The notes under the pieces: generated by a model
What the model saw: the letters and a program-made list of their open reading frames with translations, nothing else
What the model was told of the DNA's origin: nothing
Database searches by the model: none
Made by a program: the position numbers and the translations under genes
Part shown: piece by piece, positions 6,563 to 15,696 of the stretch
How the letters are laid out: every line of letters begins with the position of its first letter
Position numbering within the stretch: position 1 is the first letter of the stretch
Assembly (NCBI GenBank): GCA_017450205.1
Contig: JAFSVF010000005.1
Coordinates: forward strand, 1-64,000
Source: Bacilli bacterium
GTDB taxonomy: Bacteria; Bacillota_I; Bacilli_A; RF39; UBA660
Length of the DNA stretch: 64,000 nt
Direction of reading: 5' to 3'

Positions 6563-8854
6563 ATGACTGAAAATTTACCAGTATTAATCCTTAACAAGCA
6601 TGTTCTTCTTCCTTATCAAGAATTAAAACTTGATTTCCATGAAGATACAGCGAAAAGTATTCTTAATCTTGCATATGAAGAATTTAATAAAAAAGTATTG
6701 GTGATTTATTCTTCCTTAGAATCTAATAATAGTGATACACTTCCTAAGGTTGGTGTTATTGCTAAAATATCAAAGAAATTACTTCTTTCAAATGGTAATT
6801 TAAGAGTTATTATCAATGGTTTAAATAGGGTACAAGTTAAATCATTTGAAGAAACAGAAAATGGATTAATGAGTTCTGTTAAAAAGTTATACATTTCAAA
6901 TCCAATTACTCTTGAAGAAGAAGCAAATATTAAAAAACTAAAAGATTTAACTAAAAAGTATATGGATGAAACTCCAGGTGCTTCTAATTCAATTTATAAT
7001 TTAATTGAAGAAAGTAATGATCTTGATTATATAACAGATTTAATTGTTGATTTAGTAGATTTTGAATTAGATATAAAATCTAAATATATGTTAGAATTCG
7101 ATTATTTAAAAAGAAGTAATATGTTAATTAAAGACGTATATAATGAAACTAAAGCTACTGAAATTCTAAATAAAATTGATGATGATTTAAGAGATTCTTT
7201 TGAAAAAGAACAAAGAGAATATATCATCAAACAAAAGATATCTAAATTATCAAAAGAAATTGGTGGTACTTTAGATAAAAATGAAGAAGTGCTTATTTAT
7301 ACTGAAAAAATAAATGCATTAGATATAAGTGAAAAAACAAGAACTAAACTATTAAATGAAGTAAAGAAATACTCTTATACTAGTGAAGCTAATCCAGATG
7401 CATCAGTTATTAGAAATTATTTAGATACAGTTATAAATCTACCTTGGAAAACTTATTCAAAAGATACAACAGATTTAAGAAAGATTAAGAAAACACTAGA
7501 TGATAGTCACTATGGACTTGAAGAAGTAAAACAAAGAATATTAGAGTTTATTGCTGTTAAAAAACAAAGTAGTAACTTAAGCTCACCAATTATTTGTTTA
7601 ATAGGACCTCCTGGTGTAGGTAAAACTACTTTAGGAGCATCTATTGCAAATGCTTTAAATAGAGAGTTCTTTAAAATATCAGTTGGTGGTTTAAATGATT
7701 CAACTGAATTAACAGGACACAGAAGAACTTACCTTGGATCATCTCCTGGTGTATTAATGCAAGGAATTAAAAAATGTGGAACAGCAAACCCAGTTGTATT
7801 AATCGATGAAGTAGATAAAATGGTTAAAGATTATCAAGGAGATCCAGCATCGGTATTACTAGATATATGTGATCCAAAACAAAACCAAAACTTCGTTGAT
7901 TTCTATATTGAAGAACCATTCGATTTATCAAAAGTATTATTTATACTAACTGCTAATGATGTTAATGATATTCCTCCGATGTTAAGAGATAGATTAGAAA
8001 TTATTGATGTATCTTCTTATACTGAAGAAGAAAAAATAGATATAGCTAAAAAATATTTACTTCCAAATATATTCGAAGAATATAATATGAAGAAAATCAA
8101 ACTTACAGATGATGCTTTGAGACTAGTAATTGATGGGTATACTCATGAATCAGGTGTAAGAAATCTTGATAGAACTCTAAGAAAAATAGTTAGAAATATG
8201 CTTATTAGTGAAAAACAAAATAAGACACTAACTGAAGAATTAGTAAAAGAGATTTTGGGACCAGTTAAATATGAAATAGTTACATCAATTAGAAAAGCTC
8301 ATGCTGGTATGGCATCAACTTTAGGAGTAACTCCATTTGGTGGTGTAATTATAAATTTTGAAGTAATTGATTTACCTGGAACAGGAAAACTAATCACAAC
8401 AGGAAATATTGCTACATCAGTAAAAGAATCAGCAGAAGTAGCACTTAACTACTTGATTCGTAATGCTAGTGATTTTGGTTTAGATCAAAAGAAGATTATT
8501 AATAAAAATTATCATATAAATGCCCTTTGTTATGCAGTTAAGAAAAGTGGTTCATCTGGTGGACTTGCACTTACATCAGCTATGGCGTCCCTTCTTGTTA
8601 ATAAAGAAATACCTGTAGATGTAGGATTCACTGGAGAAATAGATCTTTATGGAGATATTTTAAAAGTAGGTGGAGTTAAAGAAAAAATAATTGGTGCATA
8701 CAATAATAACTTCAAAAAAGTATTTATTCCTATGGAAAATAAAAATGATTTAGATACTGTACCCGAAGTAGTTAAAAACCATATTGAAATAATATGTGTT
8801 GAAAACTTTATAGATGTTTACAAAGAATTATTTAAAAAGAGTAAAAAGAACTAA
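6563..8854 (+). CDS. lon: ATP-dependent protease Lon
   Basis: 763 aa, close to typical LonA size. Order: N-terminal substrate-binding LON domain (about 1-190), a helical region with 'KEQREYIIKQKI', the AAA+ module with Walker A GPPGVGKTT (about 348-356) and Walker B VVLIDEVDKM, then the serine-lysine protease domain. The protease active site is recognisable but divergent: the usual PKDGPSAG reads KKSGSSGG with Ser665 as nucleophile, and GGVKEK supplies Lys706. The 'HIHxPxGA' segment before it is also altered (YHINALCYAV). The protein should degrade misfolded and regulatory proteins in the cytoplasm. It is a single-gene unit between a promoter and a terminator, just before the pilin operon. 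Confidence 0.95.
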   Translation: MTENLPVLILNKHVLLPYQELKLDFHEDTAKSILNLAYEEFNKKVLVIYSSLESNNSDTLPKVGVIAKISKKLLLSNGNLRVIINGLNRVQVKSFEETENGLMSSVKKLYISNPITLEEEANIKKLKDLTKKYMDETPGASNSIYNLIEESNDLDYITDLIVDLVDFELDIKSKYMLEFDYLKRSNMLIKDVYNETKATEILNKIDDDLRDSFEKEQREYIIKQKISKLSKEIGGTLDKNEEVLIYTEKINALDISEKTRTKLLNEVKKYSYTSEANPDASVIRNYLDTVINLPWKTYSKDTTDLRKIKKTLDDSHYGLEEVKQRILEFIAVKKQSSNLSSPIICLIGPPGVGKTTLGASIANALNREFFKISVGGLNDSTELTGHRRTYLGSSPGVLMQGIKKCGTANPVVLIDEVDKMVKDYQGDPASVLLDICDPKQNQNFVDFYIEEPFDLSKVLFILTANDVNDIPPMLRDRLEIIDVSSYTEEEKIDIAKKYLLPNIFEEYNMKKIKLTDDALRLVIDGYTHESGVRNLDRTLRKIVRNMLISEKQNKTLTEELVKEILGPVKYEIVTSIRKAHAGMASTLGVTPFGGVIINFEVIDLPGTGKLITTGNIATSVKESAEVALNYLIRNASDFGLDQKKIINKNYHINALCYAVKKSGSSGGLALTSAMASLLVNKEIPVDVGFTGEIDLYGDILKVGGVKEKIIGAYNNNFKKVFIPMENKNDLDTVPEVVKNHIEIICVENFIDVYKELFKKSKKN

Positions 8855-8870
8855 AATTTAGTTCTTTTTT
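8845..8870 (+). terminator. lon terminator
   Basis: AAAGAACTAA (8845-8854) pairs with TTAGTTCTTT, then Ts. The stop codon is in the 5' arm. Confidence 0.8.
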
Positions 8871-8881
8871 CTTTTGGTTTA

Positions 8882-8910
8882 TTGTAATTAATAATTATAT
8901 AAATTATAAT
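8882..8910 (+). promoter_or_regulatory. Promoter of the minor pilin operon
   Basis: TTGTAA (8882-8887), 17 bases, TATAAT (8905-8910). AGGTGTGG at 8923-8930 is the ribosome binding site for ATG 8936. Confidence 0.6.
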
Positions 8911-8935
8911 TGTGTATAGAATAGGTGTGGTATGC

Positions 8936-10030
8936 ATGAAAAGTAAAAATGGATTTATTGCTACAAGTGTTTTATATGCATTTTTAATTGCTTTTTTAAC
9001 ACTATTTTTAGGTTTTATGTCTGCTTATATTCAAAACAAGCAATTAATAAATAGAATAGAAGAAATGGCAAAAGATGATTTAGAAAAATATGGTAATACT
9101 AGAATCTCTGATATGGAAATCGGAGATTATGTAATATTTGATACAATTGATAACGTAAGTAATGGACTTACTACCGATGTTCAATATACTGCGCCAATTG
9201 ATCCAAACACTAAATGGATTTTATTTAGTATTGATAAAACATCAAGTGAAAGTGATGACTTGTATTATTTTGTTAGTGCAAGTGATGCATTAAAAGGTGG
9301 TTTGCTAATGACTGCGATAAATAATATTGATCCTACTACTGGGCCAGAAAGTCATGAATCATTACCAAAAGATTTTTATACTAGTAATCTATCTACTTTA
9401 TCTAAAGTTTTAAATGGAAATGTTTATTACAATGCAGCATCACAAACTTTTAGAAGTTATGATTTTACAAAAACAGGTATTACTGAAGATGGTAATTATA
9501 AAGTTTTTAGTTATCAATTTATGTATTATTTAAACGGTGGAATTGACGTTAGATTAATGAACAATAAAGATATTAAAGATATCAATAATATTGATAATAT
9601 AAAAATTAAACATGCAATATTTAGACAAAATGATAAATATACATTTTGGAATATTAAAGATGATGATTTAGGTGAATCGGGATTACCAAATGAAGAAGGA
9701 TTTTATACTTTAGAAGTCAAAAATTTAAACATTGATAAACCTGATTATGATTCTGATGAAAGTAGATATTGCAGCTCTTCATTAGGATTTAAACATATTG
9801 CAAAAATAGTATCTAGTAAAGAATATTATGATTATTGTTATTATCCGGGTTCATATATAGGTACATGCTACGATTCTAATCCTAAGTGTGGAGGAACTAC
9901 AACACAAAATCCAAGATTTGTAGCAACAATAAAAGTATCTAAAAATGATGTGTCTACAAATGGATATATAGATTCAGGTAATGGCACAAGTATGTTACCT
10001 TATTTAATTACAAAGGGGGTTAAAAAATGA
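8936..10030 (+). CDS. Minor pilin-like protein without Glu5 (GspK-like position)
   Basis: 364 aa from ATG 8936; the upstream in-frame GTG at 8912 lacks a ribosome binding site. The N-terminus MKSKNGFIATSVLYAFLIAF has the prepilin form: basic leader, Gly-Phe cleavage point, then a ~25-residue hydrophobic helix. Counting Phe as mature residue 1, position 5 is Ser, not the near-universal Glu. Among T2SS-type pseudopilins the tip subunit GspK is the one that lacks Glu5. The external domain (about 45-364) has a Cys cluster near 285-325 and ends with SGNGTSMLPYLI, resembling the 'G.GT..NPY.I' ending of the next gene. It overlaps that gene by ATGA. A pilus-tip role is inference from N-terminus and context. 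Confidence 0.7.
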   Translation: MKSKNGFIATSVLYAFLIAFLTLFLGFMSAYIQNKQLINRIEEMAKDDLEKYGNTRISDMEIGDYVIFDTIDNVSNGLTTDVQYTAPIDPNTKWILFSIDKTSSESDDLYYFVSASDALKGGLLMTAINNIDPTTGPESHESLPKDFYTSNLSTLSKVLNGNVYYNAASQTFRSYDFTKTGITEDGNYKVFSYQFMYYLNGGIDVRLMNNKDIKDINNIDNIKIKHAIFRQNDKYTFWNIKDDDLGESGLPNEEGFYTLEVKNLNIDKPDYDSDESRYCSSSLGFKHIAKIVSSKEYYDYCYYPGSYIGTCYDSNPKCGGTTTQNPRFVATIKVSKNDVSTNGYIDSGNGTSMLPYLITKGVKK

Positions 10031-12594
10031 GAAGAAAAAACGCTTTTGTTTTAGCTGAAACGTTAATAGTAGTTTTACTTCTTACAATAACATTAATGAG
10101 CCTATATACAACTTTTTCAGCGATTGTTTTAAAAACAAAAAACAGAACTAACAATGATACAATAGATACTATTTATAAAACTACTTTTGTAAAAGATTTA
10201 TTAGATAATTATTATTTAAATGCAAAAACTGGAACTTCATATACTGATTCATTTAGCTATTATGCTAGCGTGAATACCAAAATATGTGATGTATATGATT
10301 ATAATGGAAGTAAAAGTAGATTCCTAAATAATGGTGAACAGATAATAATATGTAATTTTGAATCATATCATAATACGAGTGAAAAAGTAGATAATGATCC
10401 TTTATATGATATTGTAAAATCATATAGTATTGATAAAATTTATTTAGTTAATTTTGGAAATTTGAATACGAATGCAGCATATAATTTGCTTGATGCTTCA
10501 ACAATAGATTATTCACTTGGAAAAGCTAAGAAATTAGTCGGAGATTATATGGTTGTAAAGTATAAAAAAACATATGTGTATCCAGTTGATTATGATAGAG
10601 TTGTAGATTTTGATCCGGATTTTGAAGTATATCATTCTTCAATTCGTCTAAACACAATTCAAAGAAATGAAAGTGCAGCTCCAATTTTGCTTTATGAAGA
10701 TGCTACTTCGAATGAAACTCCTGCAGAAACTCAATTACTTGAAGATAATGATCAATATCAATTATTATCTCAAAATAATTTTACACATCATCCAGGGCAA
10801 GTTATTATTGGATGGGTAAATGATGAAGCCAAAGATCTTTATGGAACATATGATGGTTTTCAATCATGTTTGAACAATAAAGCTAGCCTTGACGAAAACA
10901 TAATGTGTGAAAAAGTAGGAACAGTAATTAGGGTAAAAAGTTACACTAGAAAATTATATGCTATATGGTGTGGTGATGGTAAATTATCAACTGCAATTGA
11001 ATGTCAAATACAGTCAAACGATCCGTCTTCCAAAAATGGAGCTTTTAACGATAGACATGAAGGATATAATGAAACAAATATAGTATACCGTGGTACAGGT
11101 GGAGACAACTTTGTTAGAATTGGTGATTATTGTTATTCCTTAGTTTCAACATTTGGTTCAACTGATAGCATAAAAACTTTGTTTTATGGAGCATATGATA
11201 AAACAAAAAATGAATGTAATAGTAAAACAAATATGGCTCCAGAAGCAGCAAGTAGCTTTAACAGTGGATTTAATTATTTGAGTTATGCATGGATGTTTAA
11301 TAAACAAGGAACTTCTTCCGGTTTAGGAAATGATGAGGAATTAAAAGCTAAAACTGGACTAATTGAAATTGTTTCAGAACCAGCAAAAAGCTCAACACCA
11401 TGTCCATATAATTCATACTGTTACTTTGGAAGTAAAGTTGTATATGATCAAGATACACATAAATATACAATTCTAAACGAAGATAATTCACCAGTAACGG
11501 AAAAAATCAATTTTGCAAGTTTTGAAGCGTCAAATTACGCAGGATTAAAAGATGAAAAATTTGTTCATAAGTATGTATGTCCAGGTGGACAAACAACAAC
11601 TTGTGATAATGAAATTTATTATTATGTTGGTGTCACAAGCGACAATTATACAAAATTTTATAAAATCAAGAATGGATTAAATTATAATGATATTTCAAAT
11701 AAACAATTAATTGCATCTAAGAGTGTAAGCTATTCTAATGGAATATACACATTAAAAACTGATAGTCCAGATGATTATATTACATTTACAATTAGTGAAT
11801 ATAATAATGCATCTGCTGATTTGAATAGAAAATTAAGAACATATAAATATATGTGTGATGGTGATTTATTAAAACGAGAAGATAATAGTAAATACACATG
11901 CTCAACACTTTTATTTGTTCTTAATAGATATAACTCAGGAACAGTTCTAAAATTAACAGGTGGAATGACCACGCAAGATGAATATGATAAAGATTTAATT
12001 GGTACATTATCAAATAGAAATACTTCTAGTAATATAAAAAATAAAATTGATACTTTTTATAATGAAAATTTAAAACCGTATGAAAAGTATTTGGATTCGA
12101 ACGCAACATTCTGTAATGATTTAACTGAAACAGTGAATATGAATCTAAATAATTTACCAACTAATAGTTTTTATATGACAAATCAATTTAGTACTTACTC
12201 AAATGGAAATAGTGCTAATGGGCAATACAAAAACTGCGATGATGAAGGACAATTTTTATATTCAAAGCATGGCTCATTGTTAGGTAATCAATTGATGGAC
12301 AACCCAATAGGACTATTAACATATGAAGAGTTTACTTACGTTGCAGGTGGTAACAATGTTTCAAGTACAAGTTATTTAGCTGGAATATACTATTTGATGA
12401 ATCCTTCATACATGAAGACATCAACTGATTCACTATTTAGTTATGGATATTATGTTTATTCAACGACAACTAGGGAAGATGCTAATGGAAATTCAACAAG
12501 TAATAGAATCATAAGACCAGTAATATCTATAAAATTAGATAGTATTATTTCAAAAGGAACTGGATCATATAATAATCCATTTGTATTAGGGTAG
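10027..12594 (+). CDS. Large minor pilin-like surface protein
   Basis: 855 aa. The N-terminus MRRKNAFVLAETLIVVLLL is prepilin-like: cleavage would fall between Ala and Phe, leaving Glu at mature position 5, followed by a hydrophobic helix. The rest is a large extracellular region with many Cys residues (for example YAIWCGDGKLSTAIEC), a segment 'GQVIIGWVNDEAKDLYGTYDGF...KLYAIW' reminiscent of InlB-type B repeats, and a C-terminal part ending RPVISIKLDSIISKGTGS then YNNPFVLG. At 855 aa it is far larger than a normal pilin, so it probably adds an adhesive or structural domain to a pilus or pseudopilus. Coupled to the upstream gene by a four-base overlap; its TAG stop abuts the ribosome binding site of the next gene. 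Confidence 0.7.
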   Translation: MRRKNAFVLAETLIVVLLLTITLMSLYTTFSAIVLKTKNRTNNDTIDTIYKTTFVKDLLDNYYLNAKTGTSYTDSFSYYASVNTKICDVYDYNGSKSRFLNNGEQIIICNFESYHNTSEKVDNDPLYDIVKSYSIDKIYLVNFGNLNTNAAYNLLDASTIDYSLGKAKKLVGDYMVVKYKKTYVYPVDYDRVVDFDPDFEVYHSSIRLNTIQRNESAAPILLYEDATSNETPAETQLLEDNDQYQLLSQNNFTHHPGQVIIGWVNDEAKDLYGTYDGFQSCLNNKASLDENIMCEKVGTVIRVKSYTRKLYAIWCGDGKLSTAIECQIQSNDPSSKNGAFNDRHEGYNETNIVYRGTGGDNFVRIGDYCYSLVSTFGSTDSIKTLFYGAYDKTKNECNSKTNMAPEAASSFNSGFNYLSYAWMFNKQGTSSGLGNDEELKAKTGLIEIVSEPAKSSTPCPYNSYCYFGSKVVYDQDTHKYTILNEDNSPVTEKINFASFEASNYAGLKDEKFVHKYVCPGGQTTTCDNEIYYYVGVTSDNYTKFYKIKNGLNYNDISNKQLIASKSVSYSNGIYTLKTDSPDDYITFTISEYNNASADLNRKLRTYKYMCDGDLLKREDNSKYTCSTLLFVLNRYNSGTVLKLTGGMTTQDEYDKDLIGTLSNRNTSSNIKNKIDTFYNENLKPYEKYLDSNATFCNDLTETVNMNLNNLPTNSFYMTNQFSTYSNGNSANGQYKNCDDEGQFLYSKHGSLLGNQLMDNPIGLLTYEEFTYVAGGNNVSSTSYLAGIYYLMNPSYMKTSTDSLFSYGYYVYSTTTREDANGNSTSNRIIRPVISIKLDSIISKGTGSYNNPFVLG

Positions 12595-12603
12595 GTGATA
12601 ATT

Positions 12604-15600
12604 ATGAACAAAAGACAAGTAAATTCTAAAGGTATGACAATTGTTGAAATCTTAGTAAGTGTTGTAATTATTTCCTTAGTAATGGGAGTATTGTTTACTT
12701 TACTATTGCAATTGCAAAAAATTAATAGTGAAAGTTCAAAAAAATCTACAATATTGATTTCTCGTAACGTAATAACCAAAGCTATTGAAAAGGACATGAT
12801 TGAAATAGGTGTAAAAGCTATTTCTTCATGTACCTATTCAGAATTTAATTTAAATCATTTAATTGATGAAGACGAACCATATTATGATTGTGTAAAAATT
12901 GAATATAATCAATCATATGATATATCAGATTTAGGCTATATTTTAATATATAAACAATCTTCAGATATTTCTAATCCATCATGGGTAATGAAATATGGAA
13001 GAGGTTATTATGATAACTGTGTAAGTGGAAATGTTCCAGTCTATGAAAATTGGAAGGAAACATATTCAGTTGTACAAAAATTAGATGAAAATATAGCATT
13101 AAAATTGAATCCGATGGGTAATAAATTAACTTACACATCTAGTTTTGAAAGTGGCAAAAAATATAGTGAACAAAAATTAAATAGCGGTAACCTTTATATT
13201 CCAATAATGGATGAAGCTGGATATAAATATGACATTGATTTATCTTTTTCATTTAAGTTAAATTATCCGTCTGTACCAAGTATTAGTAACGAAGAAAGAA
13301 ACTTTACATGCGCTGAAGATGATAATTCATTATCATGTTTTTGTGAAAACGGAGTGTGTGACAAAACAGAATCTAATTCCTATATTTATAAATGTTCAGA
13401 AACAAAAGCAAAATTAGGATCAGTTGTTGGTATGAATAAAAACTTTATAAATGTTTCTAATGTTAATAAAGTTGGCATATATTCAAGTAACGTAAGAACT
13501 GTTACTTTTTATAACGAAGACGACAATACATTAAATAAAGATTTATTTCCACCACCAATAGATATTTCATATTCCCAAAATGGAACAGTCAAACTATATT
13601 ATGCAAAAGATAGTAAAGAAAATATATATGATTTAAATATAGTACAAAGCGGTGGAGTAACGGTATATGGTTCTTCACTTGCAAGTATGTTTTCAGATTT
13701 TACAATGTTAAAAAGTGTTAATTTTGGAGGATTTAATTCAAGTGGAATAACTAACATGAACTCAATGTTTTATAATTGTCCAGAATTAACAACACTTATA
13801 AATTTTGAAAAACTAGATTTTTCTAACGTTGAAGATGTTTCATTAATGTTCTATAGAACAACGATGATAAAAAGGTCACCATTTAAAGGTATAAATTTAG
13901 AAAGCGTGTTATACGCAAATTCGGTATTTAATATGTCTGGAATTAGTAATGACTTTAATTACGCAACAGATTTTAATGCAAAAAATGTAAAGACTATGAG
14001 AAATTTTCTAAAGAGTTCAAAAATATTTACTTTCACATTAGACTACGGTGGAGAGACAATGCCAAATCTAGTTAATACTTCAAATATTTTAACTAATTGT
14101 AGTTACTTAACTGATGTAACGTTATCTAATACAGTTCTTCCATCATTTACTTCTATGGATTATACTTTTGATAATTCTAAAAAATTGGTAAGAGTAATAA
14201 TAAAAGACTTTATAACGCCAAATTTAAATTCTATGATGAATGTATTTTATAATTGTACATCATTGGAAAAAGTTACTTTTGAAAACTTTAATACAACAAA
14301 TGTTACATCATGGGTATATGCATTTTATTACACCGCATTAGGAAATTTTGATATGAGTATGCTTTCATTTGAAAATGCTACAACTTTCCAATATATGTTT
14401 GGATATAGTAGTATTAAAACATTAAAATTAAACGCTGATGATGAAACAAATGATGAACGATTTGATAGTTTAAAGAATTTAAGTGATATGTTCTATCACT
14501 CACCAAACTTTGAAGGGTTTACTGGTAAAAAACCGAAATTCAGAGGTGCTACAACTGTAGAAGGTATGTTCTCTTATGCAGGAAATAATCTTGAAAAACT
14601 TGTAGATTTTTCAAACTTAGAATTAAATAATTGTACTAATTTCCAACAAATGTTTTATTATTCATATTATCCAGCGATTGACTTATCTGGTATTCATAGT
14701 AAGGTTAAAGATGAAATTATAAATATGAATAAATTTATGTGTAATAGCACTAAATTACATTATTTCTTCTTATGTGACGCAGAATTCCAAACTGGTGTTA
14801 ATTTACTTGCAGCATTTCAAAAATGTTACACTTTAACGTTTGTCGCAGGACTAAACTATAGTAGTGATGAATCATTAGCTAACTATTTTGCAGGAATAAC
14901 ACCATACGCTCAAAAAGATGGAAGATATCCATTTGATAGATTTATGATTGATACTGGTTATGCAACAAGTTTAAATTATGCATTTGAGAGTGATGGATAT
15001 TTAAGAGGAATGCCTGATGGTTTTCTAGATGGAATATTATGTAACGAAAATACAACATTTATATCTTTATTTAATTATGCATTTACAGAAGTTATACCAA
15101 ATAGTATAAATATTTCAGAAGAAGACTATTTTAAAACATATGAAGTAGTTATTCCTTTTAGATTAAGTAGCACAACAATAATGCATGGAGCTATATTCTA
15201 TCATACTTATAATTTGGCATCTATAAGATTCAAAAATCCTGGAGAAATTAGGTCAACAAGACCATACTATCCTGAACAATCTTCTTTGGTTAAAAATTTT
15301 GGTAATAATGCTTATGGAAATCATAGAGTAAATTCTTTAAGATTATATTTAGATGATATGACTATATGCCATAGTCATTCATCTTCGGGTCTTAATAAAT
15401 GCTCATTTACTAATGGAATTGAATATGCTTTTTCAGAATTTGGTGCCAATGATAAAAGTTATAATGAATATACAAGATTTGTAAGAGATGGTATAGAAGG
15501 AGTTCCGTTAGAAATACATTTATCAGATGATTGTGATATTGCAAAATATCAATATAAAAATGGTAACAGTAGATTTCAATCAGTTTCTATGAATAAAGTT

Positions 15601-15639
15601 ACATACTATGGACCTGATGGTTGTGACTATACATCTTAA
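12604..15639 (+). CDS. Type IV pilin-like N-terminus fused to BspA/DUF285-type repeat adhesin
   Basis: 1011 aa from ATG 12604 (the GTG at 12595 is part of the AGGTGAT site). N-terminus: SKGMTIVEILVSVVIISLVM, a textbook class III prepilin signal with Gly-Met cleavage and Glu at mature position 5. After a pilin-like alpha1 helix and a Cys-containing region (about 230-290), residues ~340-800 carry repeated units such as 'SMFYNCPELTTLINFEKLDFSNV', 'NVFYNCTSLEKVTFENFNTTNV' and 'DMFYHSPNFEGF'. These match the BspA-like / DUF285 surface repeat (M-F-x-x-C/S-x-x-L-x-x-L/V). A solenoid adhesin carried by a pilin stem is the simplest reading. Closed by a strong terminator, it is the last gene of the operon. 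Confidence 0.8.
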   Translation: MNKRQVNSKGMTIVEILVSVVIISLVMGVLFTLLLQLQKINSESSKKSTILISRNVITKAIEKDMIEIGVKAISSCTYSEFNLNHLIDEDEPYYDCVKIEYNQSYDISDLGYILIYKQSSDISNPSWVMKYGRGYYDNCVSGNVPVYENWKETYSVVQKLDENIALKLNPMGNKLTYTSSFESGKKYSEQKLNSGNLYIPIMDEAGYKYDIDLSFSFKLNYPSVPSISNEERNFTCAEDDNSLSCFCENGVCDKTESNSYIYKCSETKAKLGSVVGMNKNFINVSNVNKVGIYSSNVRTVTFYNEDDNTLNKDLFPPPIDISYSQNGTVKLYYAKDSKENIYDLNIVQSGGVTVYGSSLASMFSDFTMLKSVNFGGFNSSGITNMNSMFYNCPELTTLINFEKLDFSNVEDVSLMFYRTTMIKRSPFKGINLESVLYANSVFNMSGISNDFNYATDFNAKNVKTMRNFLKSSKIFTFTLDYGGETMPNLVNTSNILTNCSYLTDVTLSNTVLPSFTSMDYTFDNSKKLVRVIIKDFITPNLNSMMNVFYNCTSLEKVTFENFNTTNVTSWVYAFYYTALGNFDMSMLSFENATTFQYMFGYSSIKTLKLNADDETNDERFDSLKNLSDMFYHSPNFEGFTGKKPKFRGATTVEGMFSYAGNNLEKLVDFSNLELNNCTNFQQMFYYSYYPAIDLSGIHSKVKDEIINMNKFMCNSTKLHYFFLCDAEFQTGVNLLAAFQKCYTLTFVAGLNYSSDESLANYFAGITPYAQKDGRYPFDRFMIDTGYATSLNYAFESDGYLRGMPDGFLDGILCNENTTFISLFNYAFTEVIPNSINISEEDYFKTYEVVIPFRLSSTTIMHGAIFYHTYNLASIRFKNPGEIRSTRPYYPEQSSLVKNFGNNAYGNHRVNSLRLYLDDMTICHSHSSSGLNKCSFTNGIEYAFSEFGANDKSYNEYTRFVRDGIEGVPLEIHLSDDCDIAKYQYKNGNSRFQSVSMNKVTYYGPDGCDYTS

Positions 15640-15642
15640 TTA

Positions 15643-15669
15643 AAACTGCTATTTCGATAGCGGTTTTTT
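15643..15669 (+). terminator. Terminator of the minor pilin operon
   Basis: AAACTGCTAT (15643-15652), loop TTCG, ATAGCGGTTT, then Ts. A stable UUCG-capped hairpin. Confidence 0.9.
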
Positions 15670-15671
15670 AG

Positions 15672-15680
15672 TGTTATAAT
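15672..15680 (+). promoter_or_regulatory. Extended -10 promoter
   Basis: TGTTATAAT begins two bases after the terminator T tract; AGGTGA and ATG 15697 follow. Confidence 0.6.
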
Positions 15681-15696
15681 TACTAAGGTGAAAAAA

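Noticed and set aside
12456-12797. Leftward open frame over the junction of the second and third minor pilin genes
   Set aside because: Antisense to two coupled genes with clear starts; no supporting signals.
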